Source of the DNA: Candidatus Poribacteria bacterium
GTDB taxonomy: Bacteria; Poribacteria; WGA-4E; WGA-3G
DNA length: 64,000 nt
NCBI GenBank assembly: GCA_028821605.1
Contig: JAPPFM010000041.1
Span: 186,001-250,000, forward strand
Direction: 5' to 3'
Shown: positions 36,995 to 45,923 of the stretch, piece after piece
Position numbering within the stretch: the first letter of the stretch is position 1
Layout of the letters: each line of letters opens with the position of its first letter
Made by a program: the position numbers and the translations under genes
The notes under the pieces: model-generated
Databases searched by the model: none
What the model was told of the DNA's origin: nothing
Seen by the model: only the letters and a program-made list of their open reading frames with translations

Positions 36995-38086
36995 ATGCAT
37001 TATCTCAGAACACACACAGAAATTGATCTGCAAGCAATCCAACACAATGCTGAAGCAATTAAGGGACATACCAAGAAAAAGTTGATAGCAGTCATAAAAG
37101 CGGATGCCTACGGGCACGGTGCGGTCCGCGTCGCAGAGGTATTGGACGCAACCGCTGATATGTTCGCTGTCGCAACGGTTGAGGAAGGGATTGCGCTACG
37201 TCAAGCGGATATCCATAAACCGATTCTGGTTCTGTTTAGTTCTTTACCTGCGCAGGTGGCACCAATCGTTGAATATGGATTGACACCAACGATAGGTGAT
37301 TGGGAGTTTGCAAAGGCGTTGAATGAGGTTGCTTCTGTAAAGGTTCATGTCAACATCAATACCGGAATGAATCGGAGCGGTGTGTGTTATACGGAAGCGA
37401 TGGGGTTTCTGAGCAAACTGAAAACACTGCGTCGGCTTGAGGTTGAGGGGTTATTTACACATCTTGCTACTGCGGACGAGGCAGATAAAAGTTTTGTATC
37501 GGTGCAGCTAAAGCGATTTTCATCTGTACTTGCACACGTTAGTGGAAAGATGATTCACGCAGCAAACAGTGCGGCAGCACTTTCAGTTCCTGAGTCGTAT
37601 TTTGATGCCGTGCGTCCGGGTTTGAGTCTGTATGGCATCTACCCTGCCGCTGAAAAACCTATCCAATTAAAACCGGCACTTACATGGAAAACGCGTGTCG
37701 GTTGGATAGAGACTATCTCAGAAGGGGAAGGCGTAAGTTACGGATTAACCTATAAGGCACCACAACAAACCCGCGTGGCGATGGTGCAAGTAGGCTATGG
37801 CGATGGTTATCCGCGTGCGCTTTCCAACAGTGGCGAGGTGTTGATTGATGGGAAACGCCGTCCAATTATCGGAAGGGTTTGCATGGATGTGAGCGTGGTG
37901 CAACTCCAACCTGAAGATAAGGTGTCAGTTGACGATGAAGTGGTGCTGATAGGAAGCCAAGGGGGTGCGGAAATCACTGTTGATGAAGTTGCGCACCGTG
38001 CTGGAACAATCTCGTATGAAATCTTAACACAGATAGGCCCACGCGTAAATCGAACCTTTCTTCCATCGAATTATAAAAACAAGTAG
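36995..38086 (+). CDS. alr: Alanine racemase
   Basis: A 363-residue PLP enzyme that makes D-alanine for peptidoglycan. The PLP lysine lies in AVIKADAYGHGA near residue 35 and the second catalytic Tyr in EGVSYGLTY near residue 245. The C-terminal beta domain contains GRVCMDVSVVQL. Start ATG 36995 (MHYLRTHTEIDLQAI) is preferred over the longer frame from 36938, which overlaps the predicted promoter. It stands alone; a hairpin repeat follows 12 bases after the stop. Confidence 0.95.
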   Translation: MHYLRTHTEIDLQAIQHNAEAIKGHTKKKLIAVIKADAYGHGAVRVAEVLDATADMFAVATVEEGIALRQADIHKPILVLFSSLPAQVAPIVEYGLTPTIGDWEFAKALNEVASVKVHVNINTGMNRSGVCYTEAMGFLSKLKTLRRLEVEGLFTHLATADEADKSFVSVQLKRFSSVLAHVSGKMIHAANSAAALSVPESYFDAVRPGLSLYGIYPAAEKPIQLKPALTWKTRVGWIETISEGEGVSYGLTYKAPQQTRVAMVQVGYGDGYPRALSNSGEVLIDGKRRPIIGRVCMDVSVVQLQPEDKVSVDDEVVLIGSQGGAEITVDEVAHRAGTISYEILTQIGPRVNRTFLPSNYKNK

Positions 38087-38097
38087 ACATCTTGTAG

Positions 38098-38118
38098 GGG
38101 CAGCCCTTGTGGCTGCCC
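38098..38118. repeat. Palindromic hairpin element
   Basis: GGGCAGCC at 38098-38105 and GGCTGCCC at 38111-38118 form a perfect 8-bp stem with a 5-base loop, between alr and the ABC ATPase gene. No T-run follows, so it is more REP-like than a terminator. Its design parallels the palindromes at 40268 and 60390. Confidence 0.6.
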
Positions 38119-38173
38119 GCAAACTCACAGGGACCAACGTCTAATTAACTCTAAAATCTACCATAGTTAAAAA

Positions 38174-39097
38174 ATGCTGATTAAAATAAAGAACGTCTCA
38201 CTCTCTTTTGGCACAACGACTGCGCTGGATAATCTTTCATTAGAAGTTCAAGGCGGGGCTGTCGGTTTATTGGGACCTAATGGTGCGGGAAAAAGCACCT
38301 TGCTCAAAACGCTACTCGGATTTGTCCAGCCGAATCAGGGTACAGCCGCTGTGTTCGGGCTGGATGTGCAAACAGATCCATTAGAGATTCGGAAACAGAT
38401 CGGATACATGCCGGAAGATGAATGTTTAATTCAGGGGATGAACGCCGTTCAGCTTGTTTCTTACGCAGGCGAACTCTGTGGAATGCCGAAGCGCGATGCA
38501 CTACAACGCGCACATGAAGTGCTCTATTATGTCGGTTTGGATGAAGAGCGTTATCGGTCCATAGACGGCTACTCAGTTGGCATGAAACAACGCGTGAAGT
38601 TAGCACAGGCACTGGCGCACGATCCAAAGTTACTACTTCTTGACGAACCAACAAACGGGATGGACACCAGCGGTAGAGAGGAGATGTTGGAACTCGTCAA
38701 AGACATTGCAACGGATAAGGGCATCAATGTGATCTTGTCTTCGCATCTACTTCCAGATGTAGAGTTTGCATGCGAAGAGATTATTGCGCTCTCACACGGA
38801 AGCCTTGCTATTCAAGGACACATAGAAGCACTCAAAGAGAACAAAGGACAGTTGTTTGATCTGAAGATTGTCGGGGACAGCGAGTCTTACATCGCTGCGT
38901 TAGAACGACACAATTATCAGGTTGAACTACATCCGGATAAACGCCTCCGAGTTACGTCCGACAATCAGGCACAAACGGATACAAAATTCTTCTTCAAACT
39001 CGCTTACGAGACTCGGGTCCAGCTCCGTCAGTTGCGTGAGGTGAAACATTCGCTGGAGGACATTTTCGCTGAGGTGATGAGTGTGGATTCACAATAG
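38174..39097 (+). CDS. ABC transporter ATP-binding protein
   Basis: A 307-residue ATPase of the CcmA/multidrug type. It has Walker A GPNGAGKST near residues 35-43, a signature YSVGMKQRVKLA, Walker B LLLLDEPTNGMD and the switch His LSSHLL. The C-terminal about 90 residues form the extension seen in Nod/DrrA-like ATPases. No permease lies nearby, so the membrane partner is unknown. The last 17 bases overlap the start of the outer-membrane protein gene in another frame, implying coupled expression. Confidence 0.92.
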   Translation: MLIKIKNVSLSFGTTTALDNLSLEVQGGAVGLLGPNGAGKSTLLKTLLGFVQPNQGTAAVFGLDVQTDPLEIRKQIGYMPEDECLIQGMNAVQLVSYAGELCGMPKRDALQRAHEVLYYVGLDEERYRSIDGYSVGMKQRVKLAQALAHDPKLLLLDEPTNGMDTSGREEMLELVKDIATDKGINVILSSHLLPDVEFACEEIIALSHGSLAIQGHIEALKENKGQLFDLKIVGDSESYIAALERHNYQVELHPDKRLRVTSDNQAQTDTKFFFKLAYETRVQLRQLREVKHSLEDIFAEVMSVDSQ

Positions 39098-40244
39098 AAC
39101 GAGATGTCAGCTCCTCACGACTTTTTGGGTATTTTGTATCTTAGCCGCGATTATGCCATCATCCAGCACCGCAAACGAGATGCTCCGCATTGCGGGAATG
39201 GGCGGCACCCGTATCGCAATGCTGACAGATGATGCGGGTATATTTGGGAATCCTGCATCGCTTGTGTCCGTCAAACACCATAACCTTGCGCTCGGCATTG
39301 CTGCTGGGAACATCCACTGGACGGAGTTACCGAAACACGGAACGACGCAATTCGCCGCTGAAGCCAATATCAACGTCTCACCAGCGTTCTATTATTCGTC
39401 AGCGTTCAGTAAATGGGGTATGAGTGTCGGCTATATCGCGAGATCCACGAATTTTGCGAACTTCACGTTTGACAGAACGCATGCCGAATATAACCGAAAC
39501 TCGCGTCAGTTTACCGCCACAACGGATCTATTCACAGATTACAATCTGCTCCAAGAAGGCAGTTGGATAGCAGGCTTCAGTCGCGAGTTTGGAAAATCTA
39601 CTGCAGGTGCGCGCCTGAAATGGGTACGGCAAGCCGTAGACCGAGGCACAACGATTTCGACCTTAAATTTGGTAGCACGCCATGGACCTGAAGTAGACGT
39701 AGAGATGCCCGAAGAACTGATTGAGGCAATCATTGATGAATTGCAATTCGGTGATCGGATTCGGGAGATCGTCCACGAACAGCAGCCAACGCTTGAAAGA
39801 ACAGTCAGTCGATTGGAATTAGATATCGGTTTTCAAAGAGAGATTTGGTTCAACCCAGCACGGATAAACCCACCGCTACAAATAGGTATCCTTTTTGAAA
39901 ACGTCCTGCGCGCAGACTTGGTAGAACCGCTTCCATTCCGATTGGGTATCGGTGTCGCCTATGAACCTCTGCGATGGGTTACAGTGGCGACAGACCTCTG
40001 GCGGGATACAGGACAGAAGGGAATTAGTTTCGCTATTGGTGGTGAATTACACAAAACGTGGACAGGAGCAGTTCCAAAGACTGTGGCACTCCGAGCCGGT
40101 GTCGGACGAGCAAATTCAGAGTTCTATTCCTCTTTCGGTGTCGGTCTGAGGCTTGGCACCACATATTTGGAATACACGACAAACATAGAAAATGGTGCCT
40201 ATGATTCAAACAAACATCTATTCGCATTCACCCTACGATTCTAA
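39081..40244 (+). CDS. PorV/FadL-like outer-membrane beta-barrel protein
   Basis: A 387-residue protein. A cleavable signal (LLTTFWVFCILAAIMP, cleavage near STA) precedes a beta-barrel. The mature N-terminus AGMGGTRIAMLTDDAGIFGNPASL is characteristic of the PorV/UPF0164 and FadL-like families. The protein ends in an aromatic residue (FAFTLRF). The start is GTG 39081 inside the end of the ABC ATPase gene; no later in-frame start would retain the full signal peptide. Possible roles are outer-membrane transport, or type IX secretion attachment as for PorV, the latter a weaker suggestion. Confidence 0.7.
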   Translation: MWIHNRTRCQLLTTFWVFCILAAIMPSSSTANEMLRIAGMGGTRIAMLTDDAGIFGNPASLVSVKHHNLALGIAAGNIHWTELPKHGTTQFAAEANINVSPAFYYSSAFSKWGMSVGYIARSTNFANFTFDRTHAEYNRNSRQFTATTDLFTDYNLLQEGSWIAGFSREFGKSTAGARLKWVRQAVDRGTTISTLNLVARHGPEVDVEMPEELIEAIIDELQFGDRIREIVHEQQPTLERTVSRLELDIGFQREIWFNPARINPPLQIGILFENVLRADLVEPLPFRLGIGVAYEPLRWVTVATDLWRDTGQKGISFAIGGELHKTWTGAVPKTVALRAGVGRANSEFYSSFGVGLRLGTTYLEYTTNIENGAYDSNKHLFAFTLRF

Positions 40245-40267
40245 CTCAAATAGAATTTTCACACCCT

Positions 40268-40296
40268 CGCTGGCGAGGTTTAAAACCTCGCCAGCG
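40268..40296. repeat. Near-perfect 29-bp palindrome
   Basis: CGCTGGCGAGGTTT at 40268-40281 and AAACCTCGCCAGCG at 40283-40296 are exact complements around a single central base. The palindrome lies 23 bases after the outer-membrane protein gene and 39 bases before the ceramidase-like gene. It has no T-run. It is probably a dispersed palindromic repeat or a processing hairpin. Confidence 0.7.
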
Positions 40297-40335
40297 GCAT
40301 GTAGGCAGTAAGGTCTATCGCGGAGGTAACTCGGT

Positions 40336-41658
40336 ATGGCAGATAAAAATAGCGTTATTCAGGTTGGCGTTGCAGAAGTAGATATTACGCCAGACTATCC
40401 GATTCGACTCAGTGGTTATGGGAGTCGCCGCACAGAATCCGACGGTATTATCCAGCCGATATGGTCGAAGGCACTTGCTATCGGTAATGATACAGATGAA
40501 CCGGTTGTTTTAGTGACGGTTGAAAATTGCGGTTTACCGGATGAACTCACCGAAGAGGTATCGCGCCGAATCAAGCAGAAAACAGGGATTTCCCGCGCCC
40601 ACTTTGCAGCATGTTTTACGCACACGCATAGCGCGCCCTGTCTAACAAACGCCGCGCCGTTTCTATTTAGTTCGGATATACCCCCGGAACAACAGGAAAC
40701 GATCGATAAATACACCCAGCAACTTACCGACTGGATGGAAGCCGTCGCACTGGAAGCACTCGCAAATCGTGAGCCATCACGGTTGACATGGGGTATTGGA
40801 GAACTCGGATTCGCCAAAAATCGGCGAACCGAGGGTGGACCGGTGGATCACTCACTGCCGTGTATGCAAGTCAGGGATTTAGACGGCACCCTGCGCGCTG
40901 TGTGGGCGAGTTACGCTTGCCACTGTACAACGTTGGCTGGAACGGACAATCATATCTGTGGCGACTGGGCAGGATACGCGCAAGATGCGATCCAAGATGC
41001 TCTTCCGGGTGTAACTGCGTTAATCACAATCGGATGTGGTGCCGACGCGAATCCCGAATCCCGTATGATGCCGATGCCAGATGGGGAAGAGGAAGTCTTT
41101 AGTACTCGCCTTGCGTATGCGAAAGCACACGGAGAGGCACTTTCAGAAGAAATCCAACGGATGCTGAAAAGGGATGCCAATCCGCTTTCTGAAGCCCCGA
41201 CAGGTGCGTTTGAACGGGTTAATCTACCGTTTGACACACTGCCGACACATGAAGAATGGGAGGCACGTGTAGCAGCAGGCGGTCACGATGCCTATCATGC
41301 CCAAAAGCACCTCGAACGCTTACAGAAAGGACAGTCGATACAAACGGAACTCTCCTATCCGGTACAAGCGTGGAGGTTCGGTGATGAGCTCGGTGTTGTT
41401 TTCCTTGCAAGCGAGGTCGTCGTGGATTATTCACTGCGTCTCAAGAGCGAGTTAGATGCCGAAAGACTGTGGGTAGGGGCATACGCAAACGCTTTTCCGT
41501 GCTATATCCCATCGGAACGCGTGTTAGCCGAAGGTGGCTATGAGGGTGGTGGTGCGATGCTCTATTTCGGTCCACCAACTCGATTCGCCACCGGTGTTGA
41601 GCAGTTGGTGATTGACACAGTCCATCGACTGTTGCCGGAGGATTTCTCAAGGGGATGA
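40336..41658 (+). CDS. Neutral/alkaline ceramidase-like hydrolase
   Basis: A 440-residue protein resembling the N-terminal catalytic domain of neutral/alkaline non-lysosomal ceramidases. Its motifs are VDITPDYPIRLSGYGSR at the start, FTHTHSAP near residue 95 (zinc His pair), ASYACHCTTLAG near residue 195 and a GCGADANP segment. There is no signal peptide or C-terminal Ig domain, so it is shorter than true ceramidases (about 650-700 residues) and probably cytoplasmic. Many such proteins in Poribacteria and Planctomycetes are of unknown substrate. It ends just before the SUMF1-like gene. Confidence 0.8.
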   Translation: MADKNSVIQVGVAEVDITPDYPIRLSGYGSRRTESDGIIQPIWSKALAIGNDTDEPVVLVTVENCGLPDELTEEVSRRIKQKTGISRAHFAACFTHTHSAPCLTNAAPFLFSSDIPPEQQETIDKYTQQLTDWMEAVALEALANREPSRLTWGIGELGFAKNRRTEGGPVDHSLPCMQVRDLDGTLRAVWASYACHCTTLAGTDNHICGDWAGYAQDAIQDALPGVTALITIGCGADANPESRMMPMPDGEEEVFSTRLAYAKAHGEALSEEIQRMLKRDANPLSEAPTGAFERVNLPFDTLPTHEEWEARVAAGGHDAYHAQKHLERLQKGQSIQTELSYPVQAWRFGDELGVVFLASEVVVDYSLRLKSELDAERLWVGAYANAFPCYIPSERVLAEGGYEGGGAMLYFGPPTRFATGVEQLVIDTVHRLLPEDFSRG

Positions 41659-41662
41659 TCTT

Positions 41663-42517
41663 ATGAAAACAGTATTTACGGTACTTGTGATGCTCCTGAT
41701 GGTGTTGATGCCCGAAGGAGATCATCTCATGAGAACGACAGTCGCCCAATCACCAAGTGTTCCAGAAGGGATGGTACTTATTCCTGCAGGCGAATTTCAG
41801 ATGGGCAGCACCGACTCTGAGGGAGATAGCGACGAGCTGCCCGTACATACCGTCTACTTGGATGCGTTCTATATGGACATATTCGAGGTGACTGTCGGTC
41901 AGTATAACGAATTTGTCCGAGCCACCGGGTATACACCTTTAGGGAATCAGGTTTTGAATCTTTCACCAACGGATTGGCATCCTGTTGTTGGTGTGAATTG
42001 GTATGATGCCATGGCTTACGCGACATGGGCGGGTAAACGGTTACCGACTGAGGCAGAATGGGAAAAAGCTGCCCGCGGCGGTTTAGCAGGTAAGAAGTAT
42101 CCGTGGGGCGACACGCCGCCGGACGGAACACAGTGTAACTTCGCCGATATGCTCGCAGGGCATCTTGAATGGGCAAATCTGGACGTTGATGATGGTTATG
42201 CACATTCCGCACCAGTTGGAAACTTCCCACCAAATGGATATGGATTGTATGATATGGGTGGCAATGTGCGTGAGTGGTGTCTTGACGCGTGGGATGCTGA
42301 TTTTTATGCGAATTCCCCGCGTCAGAATCCGTTTGCTGATGGGAGTTTGGAAGATGTTTTATCTAATTTTAAGACGATTACATCTGCGCGTGTGACGCGC
42401 GGCGGTTCTTGGTGGACACCACCGGATTTTCTGCGTGTGGCTTTCCGAAATGAGAGCAGCCCATCAGCCGCATATATCAATAATGGGTTTCGCTGCGTGA
42501 AGGATATCGCCCCTTAA
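41663..42517 (+). CDS. Exported SUMF1/formylglycine-generating-enzyme-like protein
   Basis: A 284-residue protein. The start at 41663 is preferred because AAGGGGATG lies upstream and MKTVFTVLVMLLMVLM gives a signal peptide. The SUMF1 fold is clear: VPEGMVLIPAGEFQMGS, then GVNWYDAMAYATWAGKRLPTEAEWE, GLYDMGGNVREW, RGGSWW and FRNES-(x)-GFRC. Canonical formylglycine-generating enzymes need two active-site cysteines. Only the late one (GFRCV) is seen here, so sulfatase activation is unlikely and a related role (sugar binding or protein modification) is more probable. It starts four bases after the ceramidase-like stop, so it is co-transcribed. Confidence 0.82.
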   Translation: MKTVFTVLVMLLMVLMPEGDHLMRTTVAQSPSVPEGMVLIPAGEFQMGSTDSEGDSDELPVHTVYLDAFYMDIFEVTVGQYNEFVRATGYTPLGNQVLNLSPTDWHPVVGVNWYDAMAYATWAGKRLPTEAEWEKAARGGLAGKKYPWGDTPPDGTQCNFADMLAGHLEWANLDVDDGYAHSAPVGNFPPNGYGLYDMGGNVREWCLDAWDADFYANSPRQNPFADGSLEDVLSNFKTITSARVTRGGSWWTPPDFLRVAFRNESSPSAAYINNGFRCVKDIAP

Positions 42518-42560
42518 AACTGTTTGTAGACGTGGTTGAATGTTTAGTGCATAAGATAGT

Positions 42561-42836
42561 TCACGGCGATATGAATTTGCTTGCGAGTGGTTCTACGTGT
42601 TTATGCATTGCTGTGCCGCCAATCCAACCTGCAAATCCGACAACGATTGTACCCACAGTAAATATCAGGGCATTCACATAGCGATGGATTCGGGACCATC
42701 CTTCGCTGGCTGCACGAGCATTTTCTATAAACAGGATAGACACAACTATAATCATTGATATTCCTACAGTTATGGCTATTCCGATCCACGGCTCCAGTTT
42801 AGTCCAGTCAAGAGTAAAAGCCCACATGCCCGCCAA
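42561..42836 (-). CDS. Small membrane protein with two or three helices, possibly 5'-truncated
   Basis: A 91-residue frame from TTG 42836 with helices near residues 15-37 and 51-73 (ITVGISMIIVVSILFI and ALIFTVGTIVVGFAGWI). The same frame is open further upstream to 42926, reading FRGFIKKPKKSWSAATLKW before the TTG, with no start codon and a TAG at 42927-42929. This upstream coding-like stretch suggests the true N-terminus was lost. Function unknown. Confidence 0.45.
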   Translation of the reverse strand: MAGMWAFTLDWTKLEPWIGIAITVGISMIIVVSILFIENARAASEGWSRIHRYVNALIFTVGTIVVGFAGWIGGTAMHKHVEPLASKFISP

Positions 42837-43003
42837 AATCCCAATGCTGTAGAGTGAAAACCACTTTAAGGTAGCGGCAGACCATGACTTTTTAGGTTTT
42901 TTTATAAAACCACGAAAAGAGCGAAACTAACGACGCAGGTCAGAATTCACACGGTTTTGGATGTGTTCCATGGAATCGTCAGACATTTGGATGCCCCCAA
43001 TGC

Positions 43004-43037
43004 AAAAAAGAAGGCGCGATCGGAACATCGCACCTTC
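43004..43037 (-). terminator. Rho-independent terminator for dapA
   Basis: On the minus strand GAAGGTGCGAT (43037-43027) pairs with ATCGCGCCTTC (43020-43010), with one mismatched position and a 6-base loop. It is followed by a T-run at 43009-43004. It lies 12 bases after the dapA stop. Confidence 0.85.
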
Positions 43038-43048
43038 CACTTTTTTCA

Positions 43049-43924
43049 CTAAATCAAACCCGTTTCCGAAAGCGTATCCCGCAAGGACTCAAGGTTCGCA
43101 GGAACCATTGGTGCGAGCGGCAACCGCAATTTCCCGTTGAGTTTGCCCATCAGTTGGAGAGCGGTTTTCGCAGGAATCGGGTTCGTCTCAATAAAGAGAT
43201 CAACCGCCAGCGGCAACGTTTTATAGTGAAGTTTTTGGGCGAGTTCAAGATTTCCCGCATGGAAAGCATTACACATCTCCGCAACATCTGCCGGTGCGAT
43301 GTTCGCCACAACTGAAATAACACCCTTACCACCAACAGCCATAATCGGTAGGGTATTGACATCATCGCCGGAAAGCACGACAAAATCATCGGGGCATAAG
43401 TTGACAACTTCACTGGCGCGTTTGAGCTCGCCAGTCGCCTCCTTGAGAGCGACGATGTTCGGGTGCTCCGCAAGCCTTGCGATCGTAGGTGAAAGGATGT
43501 CGGTCCCGCATCGTCCGGGAACGTTATAGACAACGATCGGGATGTCCACCGTGTCGGCGATTTTCATATAGTGGGCATACAACCCCTCTTGGGTCGGTTT
43601 GTTGTAATAGGGAGTGACAATCAGGGCAGCATCTGCACCAGCGGCTTTCGCGTGTTCTGTTGCGCGCAAGGTGCGTGTTGTCGAGTTGGAACCCGTGCCA
43701 GCGATAATAGGCACCTGCCCATTCACAGTTTCGACAGTGAGTTCTATCACCCTATCGTGTTCAGCCTCAGACAGCGCAGGAGATTCACCTGTTGTGCCAC
43801 ACGGGACGATGCCGTGCGTGCCGCCGTCAAGCTGAAATTGAATCAGTTCCTTGAGTTTCGCTTCGTCAAGCGATTCATCGTCCTTAAATGGTGTGACGAG
43901 TGCAACATAAGAGCCTTGAAACAT
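43049..43924 (-). CDS. dapA: 4-hydroxy-tetrahydrodipicolinate synthase
   Basis: A 291-residue TIM-barrel lyase that condenses pyruvate with aspartate semialdehyde, the first lysine/diaminopimelate step. Motifs: GTTGESPALSEAEH near residue 43, Tyr in PIVVYNVPGRCG near residue 133, and the Schiff-base Lys in NIVALKEATGE near residue 161. A GAGGG-type site precedes the ATG. It follows dapF by about 55 bases on the same strand, forming a dapF-dapA unit that ends at the terminator at 43004. Confidence 0.97.
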   Translation of the reverse strand: MFQGSYVALVTPFKDDESLDEAKLKELIQFQLDGGTHGIVPCGTTGESPALSEAEHDRVIELTVETVNGQVPIIAGTGSNSTTRTLRATEHAKAAGADAALIVTPYYNKPTQEGLYAHYMKIADTVDIPIVVYNVPGRCGTDILSPTIARLAEHPNIVALKEATGELKRASEVVNLCPDDFVVLSGDDVNTLPIMAVGGKGVISVVANIAPADVAEMCNAFHAGNLELAQKLHYKTLPLAVDLFIETNPIPAKTALQLMGKLNGKLRLPLAPMVPANLESLRDTLSETGLI

Positions 43925-43979
43925 GTAAACCCTCCTTGCTGGCTACGGAAACCCAACGGTGTGGGTTTTCCTGCTACTT

Positions 43980-44804
43980 TTAATAATTCCATGCGTCTGT
44001 TGTGAGTTCACCAACGTAGATAACGCGAGCATCGCCTTCGAGGTAGACGTTCTGAGCTTCTCCGTTTTCTACGTCAAAATGGATTTTAAGAACCACGCCA
44101 CTCGCTGTTTTGACAGCAACAGGAGATGCGACTTTTCCCAATGTCGCAGCGACAATAGCAGAAGCGATTGAACCTGTGCCACAAGCGAGTGTCTCATCTT
44201 CAACGCCACGTTCATACGTTCGGATGTCAATTAATCCTGATGACTGAACACGGATAAAATTCGCGTTGGTGCCATCGGGTTTGAAATCGTCGTGATAGCG
44301 TGTCTGTTGTCCCAAGTCAAAGACATCTGTTCCTTCCAAGTCCTCTACAAAGAAAACAACGTGCGGTACACCGCTGTTCGCGAACCCGACGGTATGCATC
44401 CCATCGTCTAACTGGAGTCGGACATTGAGCCGAATGTCCGTTGGATCGCTCATACGGACTTTAACGTTCGTACCCACTATCTCGGATTCATAAATTCCAG
44501 CGTTCGTCAGAAACCGCATTTTTTCAGACGCGATTCCATTCAGATAAGCGAACTTAGAAATACAGCGTGCGCCATTCCCACAAGTCTCCACTTCACCACC
44601 ATCAGCGTTGAAGTAGCGCATGCGAAAATCGACATCGTCTGCTTTTTCGACGAGAAGAACACCATCAGCTCCAACTGACATACGACGTTGGCAGAGTTTT
44701 TTGACAAAATCTGTATCGGTGCTATCAACAATTTCCGCCAGATTATTAATGATGACGAAATCGTTCCCAGCACCGCTGAGTTTCATAAAGGGTATCTTTT
44801 CCAT
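43980..44804 (-). CDS. dapF: Diaminopimelate epimerase
   Basis: A 274-residue epimerase converting LL- to meso-diaminopimelate. Both active-site cysteines are present, in ADGGEVETCGNGARC near residue 76 and in ETLACGTGSIAS near residue 212. The N-terminus MEKIPFMKLSGAGNDFVII is typical. It is first in the minus-strand dapF-dapA unit and has a clear promoter at 44841-44869. It provides meso-DAP for peptidoglycan as well as lysine. Confidence 0.97.
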   Translation of the reverse strand: MEKIPFMKLSGAGNDFVIINNLAEIVDSTDTDFVKKLCQRRMSVGADGVLLVEKADDVDFRMRYFNADGGEVETCGNGARCISKFAYLNGIASEKMRFLTNAGIYESEIVGTNVKVRMSDPTDIRLNVRLQLDDGMHTVGFANSGVPHVVFFVEDLEGTDVFDLGQQTRYHDDFKPDGTNANFIRVQSSGLIDIRTYERGVEDETLACGTGSIASAIVAATLGKVASPVAVKTASGVVLKIHFDVENGEAQNVYLEGDARVIYVGELTTDAWNY

Positions 44805-44840
44805 TCCAGGTCCTTTACTGCGGAGGTATAGTTTTAGTTT

Positions 44841-44869
44841 ATGATAATATTATGTGGTTTTCAAGTCAA
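44841..44869 (-). promoter_or_regulatory. Promoter for dapF-dapA
   Basis: On the minus strand TTGACT (44869-44864) and TATCAT (44846-44841) are 17 bases apart. The predicted start lies about 30 bases before the dapF ATG. Confidence 0.65.
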
Positions 44870-44899
44870 GTGTTTTTTCAGGCTCTCTGAATCCTATTC

Positions 44900-45892
44900 C
44901 TACGAGAACCCTAACATTAGGGCATGCGTCCGGAGTTCCGATACAATGCCTAAAACACCGTCGTAACTATCACATGTAACCAGGCGATAGCGAAAGGGTT
45001 TGACGTGCGGGATGCCCTTAAAATAGTTGCTATAGTGCCGACGCATCTCAACGAGACCGAGTTTTAATCCTTTCCATTTAATGGAAAAATCGAGATGTTT
45101 TCTAAAAACCTTGATGCGTTCATCTATAGAGGGCGGTGGGAGCGATTCCGCGGTTGCGAAATAGTGTTTTATCTCGTTGAAAATCCACGGATAACCGATC
45201 GCGGCGCGCCCAATCATAATGCCGTCAACACCGTATTGCTGCCGCATCTCTGCCGCTTTTTGCGGACTATCGACATCACCGTTGCCGAAGACAGGGATCG
45301 TCATACGCGGGTTATCTTTAATCCTACCGATGAGCGTCCAATCGGCCTCTCCTTTATACATCTGTCGGCGGGTTCTGCCGTGAATAGCGATTGCTTGAAT
45401 ACCGACATCCTGTAGCCGCTCGGCGACTTCAACAATGTATTTTGTTTTATCGTCCCATCCGAGACGGGTTTTGACGGTGACAGGCAACTGCGTGGCTTTG
45501 ACCATTTCGGCAGTCATTTTCACCATCTTCGGTATGTCTTGTAGGATACCGGCACCTGCCCCTTTGCATGTAACCTTCTTGACAGGACACCCATAGTTAA
45601 TGTCGATGATGTCAGGTTGGACCTTTTCGGTGATCTCGACAGAGACGCGCATGGAGTCGATGTCGTGCCCAAAGATTTGGATGCCGATGGGTCTTTCCGC
45701 TTCAAAAATATCCAATTTGGCAACACTTGGTGCCGCGTCCCGAATAAGTGCTTCGGAGGAGATGAATTCGGTGTACATGAGATCCGCACCGTTTTCCTTG
45801 CAGACGGCGCGGAAAGGCGGATCGCTCACATCTTCCATCGGTGCGAGCAACAGTGGAAAGTCTGGGATATTGAGGTTGCCGATTGTTAACAT
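44900..45892 (-). CDS. dusB: tRNA-dihydrouridine synthase
   Basis: A 330-residue FMN enzyme that reduces uridine in the tRNA D-loop. Motifs: LAPMEDVSDPPFR near the start, DINYGCPVKKVTCKGAGAGIL with the catalytic Cys, VTVKTRLGWDD, IHGRTRRQMY and GNGDVDSP. DusB is the best match for a protein with this layout in a phylum outside Proteobacteria; dusA or dusC are less likely. It sits alone, just downstream of the broken toxin gene. Confidence 0.92.
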   Translation of the reverse strand: MLTIGNLNIPDFPLLLAPMEDVSDPPFRAVCKENGADLMYTEFISSEALIRDAAPSVAKLDIFEAERPIGIQIFGHDIDSMRVSVEITEKVQPDIIDINYGCPVKKVTCKGAGAGILQDIPKMVKMTAEMVKATQLPVTVKTRLGWDDKTKYIVEVAERLQDVGIQAIAIHGRTRRQMYKGEADWTLIGRIKDNPRMTIPVFGNGDVDSPQKAAEMRQQYGVDGIMIGRAAIGYPWIFNEIKHYFATAESLPPPSIDERIKVFRKHLDFSIKWKGLKLGLVEMRRHYSNYFKGIPHVKPFRYRLVTCDSYDGVLGIVSELRTHALMLGFS

Positions 45893-45923
45893 GGTATCTT
45901 ATTTTAAGGTGTTTTGGAAAATT

